Assembly: GCF_905220415.1 (NCBI RefSeq)
Contig: NC_059562.1
Location: 6,215,501-6,279,500 of the forward strand
Direction: 5' to 3'
Length of the DNA stretch: 64,000 nucleotides
DNA from: Colias croceus
Lineage: Eukaryota; Arthropoda; Insecta; Lepidoptera; Pieridae
Positions 33,401 through 48,400 of this stretch are shown piece after piece. The position numbers and the translations under genes are program-made. The notes below the pieces were generated by a model. That model saw nothing but the letters and a program-made list of their open reading frames with translations, made no database searches and was not told the origin of the DNA. Positions within the stretch are counted from its first letter, which is position 1, and the number at the start of each line of letters is the position of its first letter.

Positions 33401-36400
33401 CGTTAAAATAGTTTCTGCAGAATTTCGAGATTCTTGTCTCGATTGCTTGAAATTCTTCAGCTAAATGTTTTAGCACTTGTAAAAGGATACTTGCAGATTA
33501 TATTTTTATGTAAAGTGAGATTCATTGAGAAAAGCAATTCTTCAAAGACTTAGAGTTGCTTTTCTTGTCCTCGTTTGAAAAAGGATTGAGACAATAGATG
33601 CTTTCTATAGTTAGAATTTTAACGATCTGTTGACAAATCAAAAAATAATACCAATAGATCGATGATTTTGTGAGAAGTAGATTGGTGTGCAAGACAAGGA
33701 AGATGATGTGGCACAATTTATCTATATTGGATATACTATGTAAATTTTCAGAAAATCTATCTTTATAAATTAGTTTTTTTTAAGATACAAAAAAATTCAG
33801 CTTTACGTAGGTAGTTTTAAAATCTAGAAACTCTTTGCGACATTGTTTCACCTTGAAGCAAAGGTGTATTAAATATTTTATTTGACACTAGCTTCCGCCC
33901 GCGACTCCGTCCGCGCGGATGTCGGTCTTCGCGTGGATGGTTTATTTATCCATTTTGAGTACCTCTGACAATAACATCTTATAAATATATATTGGACCCA
34001 ATTCCCAAATACGGCTAGGCCTATAATAATACGCAACGTGTGTTCGCGGTTCTACGGAACAACATCTATGGATAAAACTGAAAAATTAAGATTATTTTTT
34101 TTCTACGTATTTTTCCAGGATAAAAAGTATCCTATTTTACGCCCAGGATAATAAGGTATAATTATACCAAGTTTCATCGAAATCGAACCGCTAGTTTTCA
34201 CGTGATGCCTTCACATACAGACAGACAGACAGACAGACAGACAAAAATTTTTTTAATCACATATTTGGGTTTGGTATCGATCCAGTAACACCCCCTGCTA
34301 TTTATTTTTTCAATATTTTCAATGTACAGAATTGACCCTTCTACAGATTTATTATATGTATAGATTTAACCCTCGAGAAATGTGCAAAATACTAAATGAA
34401 ATTCATAGCGTAAAATTTCAACTGAAATCATGAAAAGCAAAGGAATGTCACAAACGAACGCTAAGAGCTCTCCGGTCGCCATTTGCAAAATGTTTTATGT
34501 ATTCGTAAGTTTCAAAATGGCGGATTAGTTTTTCAAAGACGCGTGTAATCTCCTTGAGTGAATGTTAATAAGTATGTAGGTTAAAGTTGAAATAAAATCA
34601 ACCTTTTTATTTCTTTCACGCGGTCACTTTAGAATTATGTGCTTTCATGCTTGTACATATGATTTTTTTCTAACATATACATTTTTATTCTGTGTCCAAG
34701 AGAAGTCGAGAATAAAGTTAAGTTTTTATACCCAAATACCCTATAGCCAATATTTAATATCTGTTAAGGTAACGTAACAATGTCTTCTTCTGAATTAATT
34801 CCTGAAAATTATAATTCCCAGCATTCCTTGAAATATTCACTACTAGTGGTCCGCCCCGGCTTCGCCCGTGGTACATATTTCGCAATAAAAGGTAGCCTAT
34901 GTCCTTTCTCGGGTATCAAAATATCTCCATACCAAATTTCATGCAAATTGGTTCAGTAGTTTAGTCGTGATTGAGTAACAGACAGACAGACAGACAGAGT
35001 TACTTTCGCATTTATAATATTAGTATGGATTTAACCATCGCAAAAAGTTTTAACCATCAAGATTTCTTTGTCCATTCCACCTCAAACCTATACCTTCGTA
35101 CGTACCTTCTGGAGATACTCTGGGAAAAACATAATTTTCAATATTTTTGGTCCATTCCTGAAACCTTTACCTTCAGCAGCCGCAGCCTTCTTCAGCGCGC
35201 CCATGGAGATGCTCTTTCTGGGCGCGTCCGTGGTGTCCTTCGGCCATGCGAACTGGTTGCGGTACTCTGTGCTCACCGGGTCGGGCTCCTTCGCTGCTAG
35301 GACTTCGCCTAGGGCTGTGGTCGCCTGGGAGGAAGATATTGTTTTTAATGAATTTTAAGGTTTATATCATTAGAAATTCTCGAATTCATTTCCAATGCAT
35401 TTATGTATCACGAGGCTACTGTGTGGAATTTATTACAAATATAAATACGCAATTTTCCCATAGGAATGAGATGTTTTGCCGCAGCAAAAAAATATCATAA
35501 CATAAATCGCTCCGTTGTGACGCGACAGAAAGACAAACAACATCACTAAATTTTACAGAATCTAAGTAAACGATATTGAATATTTTTTTTAAACTGACTT
35601 CTAGTACAGACGTTGAAAAAAATATCACGTTCTTTTAACGAAATATAGGTACTATTTAGTTTATGGCTTTCTTTTAAATTTTAGATTCTTTTGTAACAAA
35701 ATTCAGCAAATAAAGACAATTTGATTTGATTTGAATGAATTTAAATGTTATTCATAGAGATAGCTTACCTTCGGTTCAACAGTGTCAGTCCATCGTGGCT
35801 GGCGAGGACCTTCAGACTTGCTGCGCCGTCCAGCGCGGTCTGTCTCATTTCTTTGAGCGCTCTGCAAATATAATATATTTAAAAACACCACTATACAATT
35901 CAAAAAGAGCTTTAATATTACAAAGTCTTATACTGGAACAAAACTAAGAATCATCTTAATTCTTCCAATGCTTTTTGAGTCAGTCGTTTTAGCGATTTAT
36001 GAGTTAAAACAATTATTTTTTTAACAGAAGGAATTAATCAAATAGCTTATAAAATTAATTTTAATTTACTTTTTAAATAAAAGTAGCACTACATATTCAT
36101 TTCATTCTACGTTCATTAATAGTTCAGACAGCTTCGATCCTCTAGATAAATGATATTAATGCTACTCGTAAGTCCAGGATCAATCAATCAGGTCTCAAGC
36201 TACAGCAAGATATACTGAATTCATTAGTTTGGCTGTCAACAGGAACTTCTAAGACTTCTTTGATAATGACTATTTATGAGCTAGAGGAAAATATACAGAA
36301 CCTATATACATAATATAATTTATCTATATGATATATCTCCAGGAAATTTAGATCTAAAACCTTCTTACTGTCAAGTTACAGTTACAATAGATACGGTAAT

Positions 36401-39400
36401 TTTTATTTTTATAGTATTATAAAAAGAAATTGACAATTCCATACTAATATTATAAATGCGAAAGTAACTCTGTCTGTCTGTCTGTTACTCAATCACGCCT
36501 TAACTACTGAACCAATTTGCATGGAATTTGGTATAGAGATATGTTGATACCCGAGAAAGGACATAGGATAGGTTTTATCCCCGAAAACCCACGGGAACGG
36601 GAACTATGCTGGTTTTGCTTTGACTGCGCGGGCGATGCCGCGGGTGGAAAGCTAGTATTGATATATTTTCGGCATTACTTAGTTAAAAATATTGATCATA
36701 AAGTCTTGATGTGGAAAAATGAAATATGTCTCAAGTAATCCAAAGGACTCTTTATTACAATGCTGTTTTTAATATTAAAGGTTTTTACTATACTCATAAA
36801 GCGCTCTCTTATTAGAAACAATTAAAGCTATCGAGATAATTAATGAAATCTCTTTAGACCCTGTAGTTCAAATAAAAAAGGAACCTTTGTAGTTTGATCC
36901 GTCCTTCCGTTCATTAAAAAGTATTTTACTTTACAAGAATACTAATTACATATCTACTTTTAAAACATATTTTATTCAAAATATTTCCCTAAAAATAAGT
37001 ATTGAATTAATGGCTTGTACATTTAACAGAATAATAAAATTTATTATACTATTCCCTAGAGGCTGAGGCATCCTATTTCCATGTATTCCAGAAATAAAGG
37101 ATGAAAATGTTGAAAAGAAAAAGTAATGGATTGGTAGTTTCTTGGAATAAAGGTTTTTCAAAGCTCTTAGGAGTTAGGTCTATGAAATTTTCCAATAAAA
37201 AGCCTTAGGATTGAAAACAGGAAAAACGTTGTAGTCTCACTTCACTAACATGTTAATACATAATATACCTACATAATAAAAAATAAAAATCAATCGCCAA
37301 ATGTGTTGCTAAGCGCAATACTCGAGAGTCGAGAACAGCTCGACCTATTCGGCTTATTTTTAACGTTTTTGTTAATACACAAGTAAGGTAAGTACTTGAA
37401 AAGAAAACACGAAAAAAGGGTAATAGGGCAAAACGTCTGCTGGGACAAGTAGTAATCTATACTAATATTATAAAGCTGAAGAGTTTGTTTGTTTGAACGC
37501 GCTAATCTCGGGAACGACTGGTCCGATTTGAAAAATTATTTCAGTGTTAGATAGCCCATTTATCGAGGAAGGCTATAGGCTATATATCATCACGCTAAAA
37601 CCACCAGGAGTGGAGCACTGCGGGTAAAACCGCAAGGCGCAGCTAGTTCTATATAATTAGTAATCCAGTAGAAATTAAAAGAAAGCTATTAAAGTTAGAA
37701 ATTCAGGTCACTCTAGGTAATGAGAATAAACTGATCTATAAAGTACGAACTTAATACTATCATTAAAACGTACGAGTCGTTTGCTGACACAGAATTTTGT
37801 ACATAAAAGTCTGTTTACTTGAGAGTCTTTGTTAGCGCTATGTGAAAGAAGAAGAGTATTACATTTTAACTCGAAAATGAAACCATGCCATATTAAAAGA
37901 TTATTAAACATAAAAAATATTTTATGATATTCGAAGGAGAACTTTGTAACACGCTCTTTTTTCTTCTTCCATTAAAAAAAAATGTAAATCAGCTATATAA
38001 TAATCTCCTGATAATACTTTAGAATTAAAGCTTTTCTTTAAAACTCTGTATGAACACTGATGTTGATTCTAAATTACAAGTGATAACTGCGTTAAAAACA
38101 ACCGACTTCAAACTTGCACTCGCAAAATTTACAAATACCTACAGACAAAAATGCTCATAAAATAAAAACTACTGGGCCTATCCGAATAAAATTTTTATGG
38201 GACCAATTCGACACCATCCCGCATCGAACAAAAAAAGAATCACGTAAATCGGTTCAGAAACCTCGGAGTAATAGGTGTACATACATAAAAAAAAAAAAAA
38301 AATACCGGCCGAATTGATAACCTCCTCCTTTTTTTTGAAGTCGGTTAAAAATAAGTAGAAACTAGAAGCTGAGATTTCACCGAAATATCTAGGTCCAAGT
38401 AACTATTCGAATCTTCTGGAAGATCCTTTTTCTTGATTATTATTTATTTCAAGATAAAAGGTGAAAACAATAACACTGCGAAAATTGTACTTTATTTTCC
38501 CAATCTTTGAAGGTTACACAAATAAGGTTTTATTTATGTAGGCTGAACAAATCGTCCGGGATTCTAAGAAACGGATGGATTCTCTTTCGGCACGCTTACC
38601 CTAATATAAAATATATTCATACATTTATAGTTTACGAATAAAATTGATTTTATTAATTCAACTACTTAGATTTATTTCAGAAGTTTGTATTGGCTAAATA
38701 ATTTAATGATTTTGCATTAACAACCACGGAAAGCAGTTTCTGCTAGAAATTAATGCTAGCTGTAATTAGCTGTTCACTTAAAATCATGTCAATATAAATA
38801 ATTTTGACTATTTATTCTATAATTATCTGTGATTATTTCTACCTTTATCCACAGAATACGTCTTAATAGTAGCAAATGCTTTAACAGTAATTGTGACTTA
38901 AATTTTTAAATGCCCTTGTACTTTGACTTTCACAAAGTAATTGTCACTGCCGAAATAATATTGAAAATTTTCTTCTTGGAGGTTATAAAATGCAATTAGT
39001 TAGTCGACCATGAAATGGATTGCGTACTTGGTGTAAATTTGTTTATTTTTAATGTTTCAATGTTGCTTATTTTGAGCTGGCGAACAGTTGCAAAAATGTT
39101 GAGAGAAAAAAAACCCTAACTTTTATGTACGATCCCTGATTTTCACAGAATATTGTGAACGCCAAATGGAAACGTCCCTCATAAATCTTGTCTATTATAT
39201 TATACACAAGATTTAGGAGGGAGGGATATTATTATTATGCCAGAAAGAATTTCCTATATACCATACCAGTTTACTCTGAATAAAATTTCTCTGACTCCAG
39301 ATCTGAATCCTTCAGACAGAGTACAAAAGTACAAAGACGGTTATTTTTCAACAGTACAATATTTTAAAACATAAATGGTGCTTTATAAGTTCTGCTCTTT

Positions 39401-42400
39401 CACCCTCACCTATAAAACGTATGCACGCTTACACAGGTCGGGCAATTACCAGCTCCGATACGAGGATGTCGTATGATATTCAGTTTGGAATCAGTATTAT
39501 ATTTAGTTTGGAAAAATGACAGTGCTATAGTCAGTTTATCGCCATCACCTTCCCACACTAGAAACCATACTGCTATAAGAAATCATATTATCGCCCTGAC
39601 TTCAGAATTGGCCTTGTAGATATCTATAATTTTAAAAACATTAGGCAGATATTAAGTATGTACATACCCGGGCTCTATCCAGGGTCTGTGGCCTGATGTC
39701 ATCCGAGGGTGCTGGGTCGAACAGCTCATTCGTCTTATACGCGACACCGGGGTATTTCTTCCGACGTGGTAACGCGGGCTCGATTGCTCCTGGACAAAAT
39801 AGATAAATGATTGGTACTATTGGTCACTACTAGTTAATATACTCGTCTCCTCAGAGACAGACTGTTCTCCAACTGTGCCACCGACTGCCCAATATCATCG
39901 TAGCCAATTTCAAAGCCTTTTTGAAAGTGCCCTTGAGATTTGATGACTTGGTCAACACCTTCTCGATTGTAGCCAGATGTAGTTGGAGTAGAAGTTAGTG
40001 ACGCAAGGGAACGTAACAAAATATAAAAAGAAAGTGTAGGATTTTAATCACTTAACTATAAAATGCATGATGATCTTGAATGCTGAAGAAAATTAAATTC
40101 TATTTACGAACTTATGGCAAAAAAATAAATGTATAGTAAGATAGTTTAGACACAAAGACAGGAGGAAGTTTGTTAGTCAGGTAAGTATACAGCTTTGTTT
40201 ACGGCAAAGAGATGTATAAAGAACCACCATTCAAGTGCTTTCTTTATCATGCCTTTGCAGGTAACGTGAAGCTGGATCTTGCTTCCCTAAACCTAGTATA
40301 TTATTATTAGTCTGTGCCTAAACATAGGGTAGTAAGAGAAACCTTTTTATTTTTTTTTAAACTATTCTACCGACAAGGGAGTGGATTTTTAAATAAATAT
40401 AATAGAAGAATGTTTACCTTTTATAATGATACTAATAATGGGGAACTTAAAAAGAACATTTTATAAATATTACACGGCATTGAATAATAAGTACCTACGT
40501 ACTACCTCGTACCTACTTACTCTCTTTAAAGTTTGTCTCGATTATATCTGATAAAATTATACTAAATTATCACTTAAGCAATTAATCAAAATTAAATGTC
40601 AATTTATATTGTACTAGCTTTCCGCCCGCGGCTTCGTCCGCGTTTTCAAAGAAAAACCCGTTCCCGTAGGATTTCCGGGATAAAACCTATCCTATGTATA
40701 ATTATAATTACCTATACCTATGTATAATTATAATTACCCGAGAAAGGTCTCGGGTATCAAATTTCGTGCAAATTGGTTCAGTAGTTAAGGCGTGATTGAG
40801 TAACAGACAGACAGACAGACAGAGTTACTTTCGCATTTATAATATTAGTATGGATTTTAAATGATATCATTCCGCTTCGAATAATGATATTAGCCGATAA
40901 ATTGAAAACATGAATGAAGAAATTTATACGTGTTTTGCATAAAATCTTTAAAGCTTATACTGATGGCTTTACCTAAGCGCAGGCTTAAACAAAACATGTA
41001 CAGTAAACAAACAGATTCAACCCTCGAGATAGGGCTGGCACTTGGGAGGTAGCGATAGAGGTCTATTTAAAAATATTATATACTTGAAATTGATATTTTT
41101 GGTTTTATGGCATTCAAATGCTTTATAAATATAAATTTATAATAGTTCAGGATACATCGCCTATTTTTGCAAGTGACTACTATCAAGCTGATTTTCCGTT
41201 TGTAGCTTTATTTTGATGAGACACCGAACAATTTCGTGTACGAAACTCTCGATTGTGGTAGCTAACAGAGATAACAAGGATAAAATTTTTTGATTTGATG
41301 GTTCTCAAATATTTATTACGCAATTTGTAGGACAATATGTCTGTTGAATTATGTAAACATTAACTAAGTGAAAACAAAAAAATCAACTTGTTAGTAATCA
41401 TTTATGATGACCTCGTTATCGATACACTTTGGAAAGGGGGACTCTTTGAACAAACCATAGATTTTGTAGGGCAAATATTTTTTCGAATAATTTAGGTAAT
41501 TATCTTGAGATTGAACAAAAAAAAATCATTCAGTTAGTAATAAATATTTGAGAACCATCAAATCAAAAATTTTTATCCTTGTTATCTCTGTTAGCTACCA
41601 CAATCGAGACTTTTGTACACGAAATTATTGGGCGCCTCATCAAAATAAAGCTACAAACGGAAAATTAGCTTGATAGTAGTCACTTGCAAAAATGGGCGAT
41701 GTATCCTGAACTATAAATATTGACACATAAAACTGAAGGAATAGAATAAATTCGATCAATCAAATCCGCCCCGGAATGGCGCGAAAGGATGCGGGTTCGA
41801 GTCCCGCCTCGTGATCGAATTTTTTCTATTCTTTATAAATTTATATGTTATATACTTGTTTTAAGATTTATTTAAGTATAAACAATGTTTTTTCAGACTT
41901 TTTGTTAGTATTTTACAATATACAGTCTGCTCGTGGGCCGTGGCCACACTCTCTGTAAAGTGATCGAAACGTCCGCGTCGGGAGATATCCGTAAAAACGT
42001 TTTGTATTTTCAAATCTATACATATAATAAATCTGTAGAAGGGTCAATTCTGCATACTGAAAATATTGAAAAAATAAATAGCAGGGGGTGTTACTGGATC
42101 GATACCAAGCCCAAATATGTGATTAAAAAAATTTTTGTCTGTCTGTCTGTCTGTCTGTCTGTATGTTCAGGCATCACGTGAAAACTAACGGTTCGATTTC
42201 GATGAAACTTGGTATAATTATACCTTATTGTCCTGGGCATAAAATAGGATACTTTTTATCCCGGAAAAATACGTAGAAAAAAAATAAATCGTAATTTTTC
42301 TTAATTTTTCCGCGCAGACGGAGTCGCGGGCGGAAGCTAGTACGTAATATAATAATCCCGTAAAATCGAACACAAGAAAATAGATCGAAAGCTTTTTTTG

Positions 42401-45400
42401 CTGCTTTTTAATTAAATTACAGGCATATTCTTCACTTTTTTTTTATTTTAAACTCTAAAACAACCATGTAATACGATCCGCTGTAACAACGGTAGCAACC
42501 TTACCCCAATTGACCTTCTATTTTCAGCAGACTAAAATAAGGCACTTCAAGCGTGTCTTGTTTCATAATAGAGCTTTGTAGCAGATTAGAAAGTCTGACT
42601 CAGGAAAGCTCTTTGAGGCGGTTTTGAACGTAAATATTATCGAATAAGTGCTTCAGTTTAATGTTTATGTTTAATTATAAAGTATATAATGAGTACGGTG
42701 TTATATAATGGTTGTTCAGGTACTCTTTTTAATGGAAATAGGACCAGAAGACTTAACGATCCTACGTTCCTGCTATGTTTTTTGTATCTATAATTCTATA
42801 CCAATATTATAAAGATGAAGAGTTTGTCTGTTGTTTGAACACGCTAATCTCAGGAACTACTGGTCCGATTTGAAAAATTCTTTCTGTGTTAGATAGCCCA
42901 TTTATCGAGGAAGGCTATAGGCTATATATATATCTTGCTAAACAGGAGCGGAGCCACGCGGGTAAAAACGCGAGGCACACCTAGAAAGTAATATATTATA
43001 GGCTGTTTATTCAATAGCTTCTTCGATAATTATCAAGTCTCTGTTATTATATATGAAGCAGAATAATATATGTTTTTGCCATAAATAATGATCCCTTTGC
43101 TATAAGCTGCATGAACAATTCTAAAAAATGTTTACTGAAAGGTATGATTTAGCAACTATAATTGATACCTATTACAGTTCCAATTCCTATACAATAAGCT
43201 GGTACTAACTACTGTTTTATTCTCTGGTATCTGTAATTACTTTGTTAATAATTCTGTGAACCCATAGATACGTTTCAGCTTATTACTGCATATTAAATTT
43301 AGTAATAAGCATGAGAGAACTACAGGATCATTCTTTAGTATATTTCGTCGTTTATTCTTTATTATATTCGTATAGTTTTTTGTATGCATAAATTGATGTT
43401 GTTTTTGTTTACTACTAACGCTATTACTCTATAGTTCTATTTTGCCTACATTTGCTGCATATTACCTCTAGCGATAGGCAGTGCGGAGGGCGGCGTAGCG
43501 GCCGGTTGCTTGACCACCCCTGCTGTTCTTACATACTCGTAGATATGACAGAGCTAAATGTTACTCTTTAGAACTATTCTGCCTACATTTGCTGCATATT
43601 ACCTCTAGCGATAGGCAGTGCGGAGGGCGGCGTAGGGGCCGGCTGCTTGACCACCCCTGCTGTTCTTACATACTCGTAGATATGACAGAGCTAAATGTTA
43701 CTCTTTAGAACTATTCTGCCTACATTTGCTGCATATTACCTCTAGCGATAGGCAGTGCGGAGGGCGGCGTAGGGGCCGGTTGCTTGACCACCCCTGCTGT
43801 TCTTACATACTCGTAGATATGACAGAGCTAAATGTTACTCTTTAGAACTATTCTGCCTACATTTGCTGCATATTACCTCTAGCGATAGGCAGTGCGGAGG
43901 GCGGCGTAGGGGCCGGCTGCTTGACTACCCCTTGCTGCTGGTTCTGTTGTTCTTTGTACTCGTGCCATCTGTACGTGCTGCGGTACTCCGAGTGCAGCTG
44001 CGGGCAAAAGATAAAGTTATGAATATACCTACATAAGGTTAGAAAGTTTTTAAGGAGAGTATTTTTTTAAAGATGATATTTAGTACCCTCTGTCATGATT
44101 TTATGCTTTTTTTATCTTGTGTTTGGTTGCCTGGAAGAGATGGCTACTAAAGCCATAAGACCGTCATTTGTGCATGTCTCTCTTCTGTATACGTATGTCT
44201 TTTTCCTGTTTGTAATGGTTTTGTGGCGTTTTCATTCATTCATTCATTTAGTGCAGATATTGGTTTCCAGTGATTCATCATTGATTGTTTTCTTAACTGC
44301 GTTATATTATTTGGTAATTCATAAGTTTAAGTTACATATATTTTAGATTAGTTTCATGTATCTGGTATATTTTTATTATGTTGTTCAAAGGAAAGCTAAT
44401 CAAGTTTTTGAAGATCTGTCTCTCATCTCTGGCCTTTTAGTCTGGCTATATTACATAGACTAAATTAATAAAAATGTGTGCGTGTACTAGTGTACACACG
44501 TAAGAAGTGAAACTTCTTTATGAGCTTATTTTTCAAAAAATAATTTACTATATGCAACTTCACAGAAATACGTCGAATCACGCGTGGTAGGGATAAGAAA
44601 AAGATGGCGCGTAACGGAAAAATGTCACGCGTAGCGAAAAAATGTTACACTAAATTTTTTTCCAACCCCGATAAAGAAGTTTCACTTCAATTTAAATGTA
44701 CCAAATCTTTTCATTTGAGACTATTATGTGTATGGTTCAAAACATCATCATTTATTTTATACTGTGTAAGTTAAGTCTAAGTCACTACACTGTTAATTAA
44801 CCTTAACATAAAGCTTATAAATCTTAATTTCAAGCGAGTAATTAGATGATAAACAAATCAAGTAATCTGCAGGTAATGAGATTTTATGAAATTTTTCCGC
44901 CATTTTGTAATTATCCATTACACGGCTGACCTAACAGCCTAATAAATGTTTTATGGATACATTACAATTACGGTCTGCTGTCTGGGAATTTTAGTTTACT
45001 GTGGGCTATCGACCATAGTATAGAATAATTAATAAGTGTATTAATTAGTAGCAAAAAATAAAATAGTATTATGCTTTATGCTTACAAATATTTAAAATCA
45101 CAATAAGAACAGGCATTTAATTATTAGATACGTTTTTAATTATTATTTTAACAAGTAGGTATTAACTTTATGTTTTTTACACACGGCAAATTAAAACATA
45201 CTGTAAAAATACACTAAAATAAATAATACTAAAATGTGAAATAGAAACAGAGTTGTTTCTTAAATAATAAATCTTTGTTAACTAAAAGAAAACGAGAAGC
45301 TTTTCCATCAATAAAGAAGAATCCTATAAATTTTACAGCTATCACATTCCTATGAAATTAATTTTAACGGATTTGAACCGAGATTTAACGTGAAATAAAT

Positions 45401-48400
45401 CGCGTTTAAAATCCGTAAAAATCTTTAATTTCTAAACTTATTATACTTGCAATCAAACACTAAAACAATTTCATGAAATCCAGCAAATGTTAGAACTTTA
45501 TGCGACATATCTCAAGTTAATTTAATGTTACCCGATGTTTTATGGCCGTGATAATGTAATCTTTTTGGCTCGTTACCTGACCCACTTTGGGGCTAGATTT
45601 TCTTACATAATAAGGTCGTATGCATGTCACTTGGCATTGCATGTTATAAGCTAACGTGTTTTGGATAGGTTATGTAAGTGTTGAATAAATTTTACTATTT
45701 ATGCATGTTATTTGGGTTTTTATTTTGAAAGTACAATGTAGAATGTTTAAAAAAAAACGACGTGTGGCACTCGGGGACTGCTGCGGTAAAGCTATTGCAT
45801 ACTATGCCTTCAAGCCACACCTCTGCCGGTCTGCCCGTCGGAATGGGGAGCGTGAGGTTTTTTCGTTACGGAATTTCTCGATTCGGTCCCCGCGCTCAAG
45901 GCCCGTGATAGAAGCTATGCAATAGCTTAAAAATATTTTCTAATGAAATAAAAAATATAAACTTAATTCCATATTTTCAGATTGTACTGTTAACTACTTA
46001 CTTGTAATTTTAATTAAAAAATATCTTCTCTTGCAGATAAAATCTATACCTACGTAAAATAACAAAAGAGTAATTAAAATTATACATTCATGCATTTGAT
46101 TGTTGTGTGAAATAGCAGAAACATAGGTCACAGTATATTTTAAATTATAATAACGTAGAATATCTGTAATGCATGCAGAATAAGACATCGGTAATGTATG
46201 TAAGTCAGTCAGTCAAAAACAAGCCATAAATACATATTTCGATCAAAATAATTTTATCAAGTTTAACCCATTTAAGTCATTACAAATCATCTGACTCAAT
46301 ATAGATTTCCATCCCCACATCACCTATTCCAAATTTATTTCCCTAAGATCTAATCTGCCTTTTATCTATAGCTCATCAAAATCGAAACAGCGCTACATCA
46401 TTTATAATGATTTAACAACAACCCCAAGAATAGCATCAAGTATTTGAAACAGATTAGAAATTGTCCTAGATTCCTAATTATCCTAATAATCATCAATATA
46501 TAAACCAAACACGCTACACATTAAAGCGATATAAAAGGCAAGATAAAGAGAAAAGTCCATAAAACACGAAACACGTGGTGATCATCAAACGTATAAAACG
46601 ACGTGAATTATCTACGGCAGTTGTGTAGGGTGGCCATTAGTTTGTTTGTAATATTATTTTGGGACTTTAATATTTTATAAAGTATGATGTATAAAATAAA
46701 TGAATAAAAAAAAACACTCAACTAATTATGTGTAAAAATGATCAGTTGCTATTATGAAAAAAGGGCCGGATCGTAGCATCGGGCCGGATCAAAGTATCTT
46801 AGCATGTGTGTCTTAAAATTTATCTGTACTTATTGATTTATTTGCAAGGCATTGATCATGAAATTGTATTATATTTTTTTTCACTGTAATAAATACAATA
46901 TCGCACATTACTTTTAGTTTAGGTATCTTATAAATGTAAAAAAGGAAAGCTCACCGCCACTTTTCGTACTAATAATACCATTTCATGCAAAGGTAAGCGG
47001 ATATAATATCGAAGGTTGAAGGTTCGCATATAATTCAGGAAATATACCTTTAGTACCCACAAGCAACGCGAGGAAAGCTCTAGATTATAGCCCATTATAT
47101 AAGATAACCTTAATGCGTCAGGGTTTAGGTGTTGTTCAGTGTGGTGCGTGGAGTAAATTGTGTTGAAAGTGATGATAATGCTTATATACTTTTACTTTTG
47201 GAAACATTGTAATAAGGATAAGATAATAAAATTTATTTTTATCACTTCTACATTATGACTGCTCTATTTAAATAGGTACTTGAGAAATAAAATTCGTTAA
47301 AGAAGCCGTCTTTGTTCATCGACGACAGGAATTGAAATTCAACATTCAACTAAATACAAACTTTTTAAAAGTATTGACGACGACGACGATGATGGCGATG
47401 GCTATATTATAATAAATAGCTCTATAAAATAAATATCCTGTATAGTGTACTAACAAGTCGTTACACCTATAAAACGACTTCTCCATCATCATCTCTGTGG
47501 CAAAACTTCAAGATCAATAAAAATCCAATAAAATACATATCCCTCGATAACATAAATCATGGCCACACTACAGATGATATATGTTACTCAATTAAAACGT
47601 ACCTCGCGCACTGCACTGGTAACCCGCTTTCGTGAAATAGCCACTTTCGAGTGCATTCAATTTTTTCCGGGTTATACCTAATGTGACCTTTAATTGTTGT
47701 TTTATGTTTTGAATTTATTTTTAATATTGAGTTTTAAAGGATGTTGTTTTAAAGAGGTTTAAATATATAGTTATTTATGTGTTTAAGTTAATTGTTAGTA
47801 AGTGATAAAGGTCAATGTTCGAGTAAAGTTTTCATGACATTGAAAAAATACACTTAGAGTAAAAGGTTGCTTAAGGGTTAAAGAAAATATAGATAGGTAG
47901 TATGCTTATGACACATTAATTTGTGTTAATTAGCTAGTTTTAATTAACATCAGTTTGACAGCATGCAACATTTATGTCGTAAATATGAAAGAAAGAAAAT
48001 CTTCTACGTACCAATATCTACATGTATTTAAACTAAGCTTATCTTTTTCTGTAGAATCTGCAAAACTGCATTGCAAATGCTAGCATATCAAGAAACACAA
48101 TCATCCTCACATTATATTTTCCCACAGAACTATTATTATCTAATCTTTGACGACTTACGTTACAAGAATCACAATACCATTGCATATTACCTACATTCTA
48201 TTCTATAAATAATATTTTTCGTTCATTATCTTTGCATAATCTAACTATTTCCAATTAATTAAATACAATATATACTCAAACAAATAGGGTAGAACGTCTT
48301 TTAGCGTGACAGCCTCGAAATTTGATAATTGCTATCAAATAACGAAACCTTCACTGGACAGCCCGAAACTATAGAATGGACAATAGGTGTCGTTTTACCA

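Noticed and set aside
45701..45925. + strand 74-residue frame over the GC-rich unit
   Set aside because: Coincides with a structured repeat bounded by inverted ends; no domain and no gene context.
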